From Candidatus Trichofilum aggregatum (GTDB lineage Bacteria; Chloroflexota; Anaerolineae; Promineifilales; Promineifilaceae): a stretch of 64,000 nucleotides of DNA. Location of the stretch: positions 11,434 to 75,433 of the forward strand of contig JADJUV010000031.1 in assembly GCA_016716885.1 (NCBI GenBank), written 5' to 3'. The translations under genes and the position numbers were made by a program. Shown here one piece after another: positions 1 through 7,823 of this stretch (positions within the stretch are counted from its first letter, which is position 1; each line of letters begins with the position of its first letter). The notes below the pieces were generated by a model. The model saw only the letters and a program-made list of their open reading frames with translations. It searched no databases and was not told where the DNA came from.

Positions 1-817
1 GGTTGAACTGTGCCCAGTAAGTTTCCAGATTTTCATAACTGACAATGCGGCCAAAGGAATGTTTATTTTCCAAAGGGACTTCGCTGGTGCCAAACCAGGA
101 ATCATAGGTCCAGATTTGTTCTTGGGCATCGTCGTAGGCCACTACTAGCAGATAATGGCCGTACCATTCCAGCCAGGCATATTCACCGGGTGGGTCCAGG
201 CCAATTTCGATGATAACCGGAAAACCCGCATCAAGCAGTCGGCGCAAGGTGTCCAGATCGCCGTTGACACGATCCAGGGCCTGAAACTCTGTTTGGGTGT
301 TGACATAGGCGGCCATTTCGTGGGGGCTGACGTTGCGGTCTTCCTGGCTGGGTTTGAGGAAGGCGGCGGTTTGGGTTTGGGCCAGACCCAGGCCAAAGTA
401 GGAGAGGGTCATCGCCAACGTGGCGGGGCCGCAATTGTTCCAATCCTGAAATTGGTGGTAGATGCCTTCCAGCCGGGCACTGCCGTTAATGGGGATGGGG
501 ATGGCGGTTGGTGTGGGTTCTAGGGTGCTGGTGGGAATGGGGGTAGGGCTGGGGGGCGGCCCACCGGTAGCAATAACGATGGGGGTGGGTTGAGGGGTGG
601 CGGTAGGGATAAGGAGCGCGGCCGCGTCCACCGGTGCGGCCACCGTCGGCAAGATTGGGTTCTGCTCACCACGGGCAATCTCCTGGATAAATTCCGGGGC
701 ACGAAACAGGTAGCGGCTAGGAATCGCCCGCAGAATAGCTGGCAACTGCCAGATAAACAGGGCCACCAGGAGTAAACTAACCACCAACGGAATGGTATAA
801 CGTCTTTTGCGTTGCAT
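1..817 (-). CDS. Secreted C39-like cysteine peptidase (3' end outside window)
   Basis: The reading frame starts with ATG at 817, behind a GAGGTG ribosome site, and stays open to the left edge (272 codons seen). Residues 8-27 form a signal anchor. Residues 70-110 are a Thr/Pro-rich linker typical of exported proteins in this window. From about residue 115 the sequence matches the Peptidase_C39_2 fold: QDWNNCGPATLAM carries the expected catalytic Cys (about 129) after a Gln oxyanion residue, GHYLLVVAYDD the His (about 221), and YDSWFG the Asp (about 239). The family is known for papain-like cleavage of peptides; here there is no ABC exporter beside it, so a role in bacteriocin leader processing is not supported. 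More likely it is a membrane-tethered outer-face hydrolase. The target is unknown. The stop codon is not in the window. Confidence 0.75.
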   Translation of the reverse strand, partial: MQRKRRYTIPLVVSLLLVALFIWQLPAILRAIPSRYLFRAPEFIQEIARGEQNPILPTVAAPVDAAALLIPTATPQPTPIVIATGGPPPSPTPIPTSTLEPTPTAIPIPINGSARLEGIYHQFQDWNNCGPATLAMTLSYFGLGLAQTQTAAFLKPSQEDRNVSPHEMAAYVNTQTEFQALDRVNGDLDTLRRLLDAGFPVIIEIGLDPPGEYAWLEWYGHYLLVVAYDDAQEQIWTYDSWFGTSEVPLENKHSFGRIVSYENLETYWAQFN

Positions 818-950
818 ATCACCTCTGCGTTTAGGGACAACACCAAAGGCAAACCCCTTACGCGAGGGTTGATTATAGCGAATTGGGTTGCTGCGCCCAC
901 GAACTGCCAGAAAGGCTTAACCAGTTTCTTAGCCCTGGCTCAGGTGGGGA

Positions 951-992
951 GGGGAACTCGGGGGAACGGTAGGAACTCAGAGGAACTCAGTC
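951..992. repeat. Tandem GGAACTC-word spacer repeat
   Basis: Three to four imperfect copies of a GGAACTC word lie here and touch the 3' end of the acetyltransferase gene. The same word family recurs at 49381-49420 and at 63773-63795, always at a gene border. Confidence 0.7.
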
Positions 993-1460
993 TTTAGTCT
1001 TTTTACCTTGTGGGACTGAGTTGTAGAGGTGTAAATGAACACTCTCTTCGTCCTGGTCGTATTGGCTGAAGCCGAGGGAGTGGTACAGGCCGATGGCGTC
1101 CCACCAGTCCAGATTGGTTTCCACGACGATGCGTTGATCGCCGCGTGCCCAGGCTTGTTGCATAAGATGCGTTACCAGTTGGCGGCCAATGCCCTGCCGT
1201 TGATGCGCCAGGCTCACGGAGATACGTACCATCCGGCTGACACCGGGCGTCTCGCCTTTGAGTGCACCTGTACCTACGATGACTCCTTGTTTTTCAGCCA
1301 CAACAAATAGATGGCCCTGGTCGAGATAATGACGTTGAAGGTCATCCAGGTCAGGGTTGCGGCTTTCGTCTATCCAGCCGAAATGCTGACCCAATCCGGC
1401 CAGGATTAACTGCCGGGCGGCGGATTGATCGGCCGGGGTGAAGGGGCGGATTTTTAGCAA
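987..1460 (-). CDS. GNAT family N-acetyltransferase
   Basis: A 157-residue protein of usual GNAT length. The acetyl-CoA pyrophosphate-binding loop (motif A) is visible as HQRQGIGRQLV around residues 86-96, after the beta strand RMVRISVSLA. A motif B-like tail, AIGLYHSLGFSQYD, follows near residues 126-139. The family transfers an acetyl group from acetyl-CoA to an amine; the acceptor cannot be read from sequence, and small molecules or protein N-termini are both possible. It is a soluble cytoplasmic protein. It lies 179 bp downstream of the DUF1295 gene on the same strand, with a hairpin-type repeat between them, so co-transcription is uncertain. The last residues are hydrophilic (GKKTKD) and overlap the GGAACTC spacer repeat. 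Confidence 0.85.
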   Translation of the reverse strand: MLKIRPFTPADQSAARQLILAGLGQHFGWIDESRNPDLDDLQRHYLDQGHLFVVAEKQGVIVGTGALKGETPGVSRMVRISVSLAHQRQGIGRQLVTHLMQQAWARGDQRIVVETNLDWWDAIGLYHSLGFSQYDQDEESVHLHLYNSVPQGKKTKD

Positions 1461-1481
1461 AGAGACCTTTGGGGATTGGGA

Positions 1482-1636
1482 GACTAAGAGATTAAGAGAC
1501 TGAGAGATTTTTAGACGTTACTGTAATTGTGCTGGAAGCCAGAATAGGATTTAGTGGCCTGAAAAACGCACGCAAAGGCGCAAAGAACGCCAAGCTATCA
1601 GAGAAAATTCGTGGTAATTCGTGACCCTTTGTGATG
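1482..1636. repeat. Spacer repeats: GAGACTAAGA words and CACGAATT/GCGCAAAG element
   Basis: The spacer between the acetyltransferase and the DUF1295 gene holds a short tandem of AAGAGACT-like words (1482-1510) and, at 1558-1636, a partial copy of the CACGAAT element. The central part (ACGCACGCAAAGGCGCAAAGAACGCC) can be matched word for word with 24185-24211 and is followed by ATTCGTGGTAATTCGTG. Only one arm of the hairpin is kept here. Confidence 0.75.
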
Positions 1637-1639
1637 GGA

Positions 1640-2425
1640 TCATTTCTTCGGCGGCCGCGGCAAGAAAGAGCTGGTGCGGGTGACGTAATCTTCGTAGCCG
1701 GGTTTGGTTTTACGCAGGGAGCGTTCCAACATAGCAACGCCGGAGATACGGACAATGACGTAGGTCATCAGGAGCGAACCTAAGATGGGCAGAATGCTCC
1801 CGGCGGCGAGCGAAAACAGGCCAAATCCCCACCAGACACAGGCATCACCAAAGTAGTTGGGGTGGCGGGTGTAATACCAGACACCGGTGGTGAGTAGTTT
1901 GCCCTTGTTTTGGGGGTCACGCTTAAAACGGGCCAACTGCCAATCACCGAGGGTTTCAAAGGCAAAACCAATGGCCCACACAAGCACACCCAGTAAATCT
2001 AAGAGGTTGAGGCTGTTGCTGAGGGTACGATATTGTGCCCCCAAAAGGGGGGCCGAGACCAACCACATGATGAATCCCTGGAGTAGAAAAACTTTCAGGT
2101 AGCTTTGCCACCACCAATCTCCTCTGGCGGTCTGGCGCATCTTTTGGTAGCGAAAATCTTCGCCCTGGCCCCAGTTGCGCCAGAGGAGATATCCCCCCAG
2201 GCGTAAGCTCCAGATAGCCACGAGGCTGAGGACGAGGATCTTGCGAATGAGGTAACCGTCTTCTGCCAGTTGGAAGTAGACCGCGGCCGCGGCCAGAAAC
2301 CCCGGCCCCCAAAAAATGTCCACAATGCTGGAGTCAAGCCACATTAAACTGATAAACCAGAGAATGGTCATCAGCCCGATGATGACTAACAGGGCCTGTC
2401 CATAAATTAGCCAAAATTCAAGCAT
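1640..2425 (-). CDS. DUF1295 / steroid 5-alpha-reductase-like membrane protein
   Basis: 261 residues with about six hydrophobic segments. The C-terminal half carries the family signature RHPNYFGDACVWWG (about residues 188-201), shared by DUF1295 proteins, isoprenylcysteine methyltransferases and steroid 5-alpha-reductases. In these families this region binds NADPH or S-adenosylmethionine next to the membrane. The N-terminal segment LDSSIVDIFWGPGF is also typical of DUF1295. The substrate is unknown; a lipid or isoprenoid is a reasonable inference. It starts 25 bp after the stop of the CorA gene on the same strand, so the two are probably one transcript. The start ATG at 2425 is preceded by GAAAGGAACAGGCC, an acceptable ribosome site. 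Confidence 0.85.
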   Translation of the reverse strand: MLEFWLIYGQALLVIIGLMTILWFISLMWLDSSIVDIFWGPGFLAAAAVYFQLAEDGYLIRKILVLSLVAIWSLRLGGYLLWRNWGQGEDFRYQKMRQTARGDWWWQSYLKVFLLQGFIMWLVSAPLLGAQYRTLSNSLNLLDLLGVLVWAIGFAFETLGDWQLARFKRDPQNKGKLLTTGVWYYTRHPNYFGDACVWWGFGLFSLAAGSILPILGSLLMTYVIVRISGVAMLERSLRKTKPGYEDYVTRTSSFLPRPPKK

Positions 2426-2450
2426 GGCCTGTTCCTTTCGTAAAGCTGCA

Positions 2451-3368
2451 TTAGAGCCACTGTTTGCGTCGTAGATACCAACCTAGCCAGGCGGTCAGCA
2501 ACAGGCTGAAAACGATAAGCCCGTAAAACATGAGAGGATGTTCCCCCCAGGGTACAACCACATTCATGCCAAAGATGGCCGCCAGTAGGCTAACCGGCAA
2601 GGTGATGACGGTGACAACGGTCAGCAAATGCACCACTTCATCAATACGATGCGAGGCCAACGTATCTACCGTGTCCGATAAACCGACGATGATTTCATAA
2701 TATTCGTCCAGCATGGTGCTCAACTGCACCAGATGATCGGATAAGTTATCCCAGTAAGGGTCTAACTCTTCATGGATGAAGGGCCAATCACCGTGGGCCA
2801 ACAGTTGGATGACCCCTATCTGTGGTTTCAGGATGCTGCGTAAGGTGATGATGTCGCGGCGTAGCCGGGCGATTTCGTAGAGGAGATGGCGGGTGTCGTT
2901 ATGAAAAAGCCGTTTCTCAATGTGGTGCAGGTTATGTCCAACCTTAAAAACAATGGGGTAACAGTCGTCAATCAGGCTATGGAGTAACTCGTAGAGAAGT
3001 GGGCTGGCTCCTTGGCTCATGCGCTCATTACGCTGGTTATCATCCTGTTGCAATTGGGTAGAAAGCTGAATAAGTGAAGGCAAATCACCGGGATGAGACG
3101 TGACCAAAACCCCCTTGGTAATGAAAACATCCACTTCTGTGCGGATGTATATCTGCTCAGCCTCACTCCACAAAGGCATCTGCACGACGATAAATAGGTG
3201 ATTATCGTCATGATCCAGCTTGGGAATTTCGAGTTCGTTCAGGCAATCACGCAGGTTAAGCGGGTGAAACTGGGGATATCGAACGGAAAGTGCATCCATA
3301 TCTACCTGGGTGGGGTGGGTGATGTCGGTCCAGGTGACACGGTCGGTGGTAACGATGGTGGTAGGCAT
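2451..3368 (-). CDS. corA: CorA-type magnesium/divalent cation channel
   Basis: 305 residues, close to the 315 of typical CorA. A large soluble alpha/beta N-terminal part (residues 1-240) is followed by a long helix and two C-terminal membrane segments. The signature tripeptide Gly-Met-Asn sits at residues 267-269 (AIFGMNVVVPW) at the end of the first membrane helix, as in all CorA channels, followed by a short acidic periplasmic loop (WGEHP). The protein assembles as a pentamer that lets Mg2+ (or Co2+, Ni2+, Zn2+) into the cell and is gated by cytoplasmic Mg2+. It is the first gene of a likely pair with the DUF1295 gene downstream. The usual YGMN is FGMN here. ZntB-type Zn2+ transport is an alternative within the family. 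Confidence 0.93.
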   Translation of the reverse strand: MPTTIVTTDRVTWTDITHPTQVDMDALSVRYPQFHPLNLRDCLNELEIPKLDHDDNHLFIVVQMPLWSEAEQIYIRTEVDVFITKGVLVTSHPGDLPSLIQLSTQLQQDDNQRNERMSQGASPLLYELLHSLIDDCYPIVFKVGHNLHHIEKRLFHNDTRHLLYEIARLRRDIITLRSILKPQIGVIQLLAHGDWPFIHEELDPYWDNLSDHLVQLSTMLDEYYEIIVGLSDTVDTLASHRIDEVVHLLTVVTVITLPVSLLAAIFGMNVVVPWGEHPLMFYGLIVFSLLLTAWLGWYLRRKQWL

Positions 3369-3380
3369 AGCTGAATTTAC

Positions 3381-3470
3381 TGAAAGAAGCCACGAATTGC
3401 CCGAATTAGCACAAAATTTTCTCTGGGCTTGGCTGGCGCGAGTTTTTGCCGGGGGGGGGGTTAGTGTAGG
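3381..3470. repeat. CACGAATT element fragment and G11 tract
   Basis: The spacer between the CorA and formate dehydrogenase genes keeps one arm of the CACGAAT element (GAAGCCACGAATTGCCCGAATTAGC, 3386-3410, then TTTTCTCTGGG). It is followed by a run of about ten or eleven G at 3451-3461. No promoter can be named with confidence. Confidence 0.65.
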
Positions 3471-3478
3471 GTGGGTGT

Positions 3479-5650
3479 TTAATGGACTTGAACCGGGTCT
3501 TTGATGGCCCCACGTTGGAACAAAGCTTTGTCGTAACCGGCATCCCGATTGGCTGGGGCGGTGGTTTTTTCGATTTTGACGGCGGTGTTTTTGTAGTCGG
3601 GAATTTTGGCCCGGTTGTCTATGCGGTCAAGGGTGAGTTGGTTCGCGGCCGCTTCAGCAAAATGGAAGGGCACGAACACGGTTCCTTGCGGGGAGCGGCC
3701 GGTGACGAGCAAACGCAGGGTGATGGTTCCGCACCGGGAACTTACATTGACCCAATCGCCGGTTTGCAGTTGGAGCGCGGCCGCGTCGTCGGGACTCATC
3801 TCACACACCGCTTCCGGGTACACATCTTCCAGATTAGAGCGGCCCGTCATCGTGCTACCACTCCAGTGGTACAACACCCGGCCCGTACTCAGGTTGAACG
3901 GATACGTTTCATCGGGCAGTTCGGATTCGGTGCCGTACTGCACTTCCCAGAATTTGCCCTTGCCTCGTGGAAACTCATCGGTAAACAAAAAAGGCGTACC
4001 GGGATGATCAAAATCAGGGCAGGGCCAATGCACCCCCCCCTCACGTTCGAGCCGCGCATAATCAATACCCCAGAATTCCGGTGTCACCTGGCGCATCTCT
4101 TCCCAAATATCATGCGGATGGGAATAACGAAACCCGGCGGAGAGCGTTACCCCTAGCCGTTGCTCAATGCGCCGCGCCAGGTCAGACAAAATATCCCAAT
4201 CGGCCCGCGAATTGCCCACCGGGGGCACGGCGGCCCGACACCGCTGGATACGCCGATCGGTGTTGGTGAAGGTGCCATCTTTTTCCGCAAAACTGGTGGC
4301 GGGCAGAATCACATCGGCCATTTCACCGGTTTCATTGATGAAAATATCCTGACAAACCAAAAACTCCAGATGCTCCAGGGCGTGGCGGGCGTGATCCAGA
4401 TTCGGTTCGCTCATCATCGGGTTTTCGCCCAGCACAAACATGCCCCGAATCTGGCCGCTTAAGGCCCCGTCTACCATTTCGGTCGCCGTCAGCCCCGGAT
4501 GCGGGTTGAGGGTGCGGCCCCAAGTCTGTTCAAACTTACCCCGGATGGTGGCATCATCTACCCGTTGGTAGGCCGTAAACACATTGGGCAGACCGCCACT
4601 ATCGGAGCAGCCCTGCACATTGTTTTGGCCGCGCAGGGGGTTGAGGCCCGTACCCGCCTTGCCCACGTGGCCGCACATCAGGGCCAGATTAACCAGCGAG
4701 AGGGTGTTGTCGGTGCCGTGGGTGCTCTGGCTGATGCCCATGCCCCAGTAAATCGAGGCGCGATTGGCTCCGGCGTAAAGGCGGGCGGCTTCGCGGATGC
4801 TATTGGCGGGAACGCCGCTGACCGCTTCGGCCCATTCCGGGGTGAACTCTTCTAATGATTCCAAATATTCTTCAAACCCTTCGGTGCGGTGGGCGATGAA
4901 GTCGGGGTTGTATAGACCTTCTTTGACGATGACGTGGGCCATCGCCTGGAAGACGGCGACATCGGTGCCCGGATTTTGCCGTAACCAGAGGGTGGCAAAG
5001 TTGGTCATGTCAATGCGACGGGGATCAATGACGATCAGTTTGGCCCCATTTTTACGCACGGCCCGCTTGAGAAAATTGGCGATAACCGGGTGGGTTTCGG
5101 TGGTGTTGGAGCCAGTGACGATAAACGCTTCCAGGTTTTCCATCTCGGCGATGGAGTTGGACATGGCGGAGGAGCCAATGGACAACTGCAATCCGGTGAC
5201 ACTGCCCGCGTGGCATAACCGGGCGCAATGGTCTACGTTGTTGGTGCCAATGAGGGCGCGTATTAATTTCTGGAAGACGTAATTGTCTTCGTTGGTGGCT
5301 TTGGCGCTGGCATAACTGGCGATGGCATCACCGCCGTGGGTCTTGACGATGCGGACAAATTCGTCGGCTACCATGTCCAGGGCTTCGTCCCAGGTAGCTT
5401 CGCGCCAGACGGGTTTGGCACTGCGTCCTTCGGCCCGGTTGGCCCGGATGAGAGGCGTTTTGATGCGTCCGGGGTGTTTGACGTAATCAGTGCCGTACCG
5501 CCCTTTGACACATAACATGCCGTAGTTGGGAGCGGCATCGAAAGGGGCTTCGACTGAATAGATGAAATTGTCTTTGACGTTCAGGTTCATCTGGCAACCG
5601 ACACCACAATAGGGGCAGGTGGTACGCACGACCTTATCGGGAGTAATCAT
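3479..5650 (-). CDS. Formate dehydrogenase-type molybdopterin oxidoreductase, catalytic subunit
   Basis: 723 residues, the size of the stand-alone FdhF/FdhH catalytic subunit. The N-terminus holds the [4Fe-4S] cluster motif Cys12-x2-Cys15-x3-Cys19 and Cys47 (GMLCVKGR). The metal ligand region reads HCARLCHAGSVTGL: Cys146 followed by His147 is the Cys/SeCys-His pair of formate dehydrogenases and separates it from nitrate reductases. Bis-MGD-binding segments (SNTTETHPV, LRGQNNVQG, ATSFAEKDGTFTNTDRR) and the C-terminal molydopterin dinucleotide-binding domain follow. It should oxidise formate to CO2 in the cytoplasm. There is no twin-arginine signal, and no NADH-binding, iron-sulphur or FdhD partner in the window, so its electron acceptor is unknown. 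A Cys, not selenocysteine, is used. The start ATG at 5650 has GAGGTTTCCTATG upstream. Confidence 0.9.
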   Translation of the reverse strand: MITPDKVVRTTCPYCGVGCQMNLNVKDNFIYSVEAPFDAAPNYGMLCVKGRYGTDYVKHPGRIKTPLIRANRAEGRSAKPVWREATWDEALDMVADEFVRIVKTHGGDAIASYASAKATNEDNYVFQKLIRALIGTNNVDHCARLCHAGSVTGLQLSIGSSAMSNSIAEMENLEAFIVTGSNTTETHPVIANFLKRAVRKNGAKLIVIDPRRIDMTNFATLWLRQNPGTDVAVFQAMAHVIVKEGLYNPDFIAHRTEGFEEYLESLEEFTPEWAEAVSGVPANSIREAARLYAGANRASIYWGMGISQSTHGTDNTLSLVNLALMCGHVGKAGTGLNPLRGQNNVQGCSDSGGLPNVFTAYQRVDDATIRGKFEQTWGRTLNPHPGLTATEMVDGALSGQIRGMFVLGENPMMSEPNLDHARHALEHLEFLVCQDIFINETGEMADVILPATSFAEKDGTFTNTDRRIQRCRAAVPPVGNSRADWDILSDLARRIEQRLGVTLSAGFRYSHPHDIWEEMRQVTPEFWGIDYARLEREGGVHWPCPDFDHPGTPFLFTDEFPRGKGKFWEVQYGTESELPDETYPFNLSTGRVLYHWSGSTMTGRSNLEDVYPEAVCEMSPDDAAALQLQTGDWVNVSSRCGTITLRLLVTGRSPQGTVFVPFHFAEAAANQLTLDRIDNRAKIPDYKNTAVKIEKTTAPANRDAGYDKALFQRGAIKDPVQVH

Positions 5651-5753
5651 AGGAAACCTCGGCTACGGGCGAATGGGATGGGTTAGGATGGGAAAAATTA
5701 TAGCACACAATGGGGAGGGTTCGCGGCCGCGAGGCTAAATTTTGTCACTATAC

Positions 5754-5792
5754 AACCCTCATCCCCGGCCCTTCTCCCTGTGAGGGAGAATG
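5754..5792. repeat. CCCTCATCCCCGGCCC spacer hairpin, short copy
   Basis: A C-rich word block followed by CTCCCTGTGAGGGAG, a small stem. The same family appears complete at 21921-22000. It lies between the formate dehydrogenase start and the terminator of the next gene. Confidence 0.65.
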
Positions 5793-5810
5793 GAGTCTGC
5801 CCCAGGCAAG

Positions 5811-5846
5811 AAAAAAGCGGTGCCGGTTTACCCGGCACCGCTTTTA
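5811..5846 (-). terminator. Rho-independent terminator of the PPC lipoprotein gene
   Basis: A perfect 14-bp stem (AAAAGCGGTGCCGG, 5813-5826, with its complement at 5832-5845) encloses a 5-base loop. On the minus strand it is followed by six T. It lies 30 bp after the stop of the gene at 5876-7336. Confidence 0.9.
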
Positions 5847-5875
5847 GTAAGAGGTTAATCAATCAGTTGAGTTGA

Positions 5876-7336
5876 TTACTGAGTGACGACTAAGGTGTAA
5901 GGGCCACCTCCGCCATAGAATTCAGAGACGACAATGACGTAGGTTCCGGGGGTGGTGAAGGTGTAGGTTAAGGTCTCTTCATCACCAGAGAAACCGCTGT
6001 CAATTTCGGCCACGGTGCTGTCCAGATCGGTTAGCGTATAAATCTCGATAACCACATCCATGTCACTGTTGCCGGGGGTCAGCAGGAAGGTCAAGGTTTC
6101 GCCACCAGCGGCGACGAAGGTGAAGGATTGTTCACTTTCGCCACTGGGGAGTTCACCTTCGGTCGTGCCGATAACCAAATCGGTAGCTTCCAAGGAGCCG
6201 ACTAAAGCTCCAGCAACGGCATCTTCGCCGATGAACAGGGTGAAGAGGCCCGCGTCAGGGAAACCGAACTCGGCCACGCGGATGATGTAATCACCGGCGG
6301 CGTCAAAGGTGTAGCTGATGGATTCACCTTCACCCGAGAAACCATCGTCAACATCAACGAGGGCTTCTACAAGATCATCAGCGGCGTAGATGGCGAGGGT
6401 AAGGTCTTGGTCATCGGTTTCGGGAATGACGGCGACGACGAGGGTTTCGCCCGCGGCCGCGGTGTAGATGTAATCATGTTGGGCCAGGTCTTCCGTCATT
6501 TCCCCTTCAATGACATCACCCAGAACCACCGGCATAGCTTCACTGGAGACGGGGGGCGTGTCATCCCCTTCGCCCGTAACCGCAGGTTCGCTCAGGGCGA
6601 TACTGTTGCCAACCGTGTTCAGGGTTTCTTCATATTGTTCAATCGTTTCGGCGGGTGTGGCGCCCAGAAACAGGCCAAAACGGGTATCGGTGATGATGAT
6701 CTTGAGGACATAAGCCACACGGATACCATTTTCGGATGTTGCCTGAGCGACGGCAGAGGCTACATCATGGCCTTCGTTGACCGCATCCACCTGTTCAGCC
6801 GGTTTAATCACTTCAAACTCTGTACCCAAATCCAAGATAGAGGGATCCGCCAGAATGGCATTCAGAACAGCTAACGCGCCGTCTTCAGGGGTGATGGGTA
6901 GACCCAGGTCTGTTTCGATACCATCAGAAATGATGACCGCCACAGCCCCTTCTTCACCGGGGTCGGCGCTGTCTAACAGAACGTCACTGGAAGCCACGGT
7001 AATCAAGCCCAAGAAATCAGCATTAACCCAACCATCAGGGTAATAAATGGCGATGCCCCCTTCCGCGCTTTCTAACAACTGGAAGTCATCGGGGATGACG
7101 GGGCCAGTGGGTTCGGGCGTGGCGGTGGGTTCAGGGGTGTTGGTAGGGGCAGGCGTGGCTGTCGGTTCAGGGGTGTTGGTGGGGGCTGGGGTAGCGGTGG
7201 GTTCGGCGGTGTTGGTGGGGGCGATCTCGACTGCGGCCGCGGTGGCTGTTGGCTCTTCATTGGCACCGCCGCCACAGGCCAAAATAGGCAGGGCTAACAA
7301 CAACAGTAGCATAAATAAAGCACGTAAACTTTTCAT
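5876..7336 (-). CDS. Lipoprotein with TPEPTATP linker and two PPC domains
   Basis: 486 residues. The N-terminus is a lipoprotein signal (MKSLRALFMLLLLLALPILAC) with the lipobox Cys at 21, so the mature protein is lipid-anchored outside the membrane. Residues 30-78 are a Thr/Pro/Glu linker with a repeated TPEPTATPAPTN unit. Residues 80-245 form an unrecognised alpha/beta domain (GIAIYYPDGWVNADFLG...), similar in layout to PsbP/MOG1-like folds. The C-terminal half carries two bacterial pre-peptidase C-terminal (PPC) beta-sandwich domains, at roughly 265-370 and 385-485; both show the pattern GFSG-E-ESISYTFDAAGDYIIRV and end in YTLVV. PPC domains bind glycans or help secretion. No catalytic site is visible, so it is probably a surface binding protein. 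The linker DNA is itself a tandem repeat. Confidence 0.8.
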   Translation of the reverse strand: MKSLRALFMLLLLLALPILACGGGANEEPTATAAAVEIAPTNTAEPTATPAPTNTPEPTATPAPTNTPEPTATPEPTGPVIPDDFQLLESAEGGIAIYYPDGWVNADFLGLITVASSDVLLDSADPGEEGAVAVIISDGIETDLGLPITPEDGALAVLNAILADPSILDLGTEFEVIKPAEQVDAVNEGHDVASAVAQATSENGIRVAYVLKIIITDTRFGLFLGATPAETIEQYEETLNTVGNSIALSEPAVTGEGDDTPPVSSEAMPVVLGDVIEGEMTEDLAQHDYIYTAAAGETLVVAVIPETDDQDLTLAIYAADDLVEALVDVDDGFSGEGESISYTFDAAGDYIIRVAEFGFPDAGLFTLFIGEDAVAGALVGSLEATDLVIGTTEGELPSGESEQSFTFVAAGGETLTFLLTPGNSDMDVVIEIYTLTDLDSTVAEIDSGFSGDEETLTYTFTTPGTYVIVVSEFYGGGGPYTLVVTQ

Positions 7337-7391
7337 CGGGTTTTCTCTTCTCCTTGTTTAAGACATGAACGGCTCTTCCAGATTTTGTGGG

Positions 7392-7441
7392 GGCGTCGAG
7401 GCTTTAGCCGGTCAAGACTTTCCGGCTAAAGCCTCGACGCC
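7392..7441. repeat. Perfect 20-bp inverted repeat
   Basis: GGCGTCGAGGCTTTAGCCGG at 7392-7411 is exactly complementary to 7422-7441, with a 10-base loop. It lies 56 bp upstream of the lipoprotein start and has no T tract, so it looks more like a spacer repeat or operator than a terminator. The word CTTTAGCCGG appears again at 7504-7515. Confidence 0.85.
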
Positions 7442-7530
7442 TATTTTCCCGTCTGATCCAGTAGAGCCACATTAATAAACCAACTCGTACAGCTTTACAC
7501 AAGGCCTTAGCCGGTTTAGTCGGAAGACCC

Positions 7531-7650
7531 ATCCCCTAACCCCCTTCCCACGGGAAGGGGGTTGGCGTGTTTCGGGGGAAGGCCCCGAAAAACTGCGCCC
7601 AGAAAAGTTCCCCGCCCCTGGGGGCGGGGTTAGGGGTGGGGGTTTCCGGC
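7531..7650. repeat. Composite C/G-rich hairpin repeat
   Basis: Outer arms (CCATCCCCTAACCCCCTTCCC and GGGCGGGGTTAGGGGTGGGGG) enclose three small stems: 7540-7562, 7572-7589 and 7609-7629. The family is the same kind of nested-word hairpin as at 21921-22000. The rest of the spacer (7337-7391, 7651-7823) holds nothing I can name. Confidence 0.75.
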
Positions 7651-7823
7651 GACAAACGAATGGTAAGACTTGTCATAAAAACAGGCGTCGTACTTTCGTA
7701 AAGCTGTCTTGGTCATGAGCTGGTAGCAAGCCCATAAGCATAGCTGAGTGTGACAATTACACGAACAATTACTTTACAAATAGCTTGTAAGGTTGACAAC
7801 ATCCAAAGGTAGGGGAAAAACGG

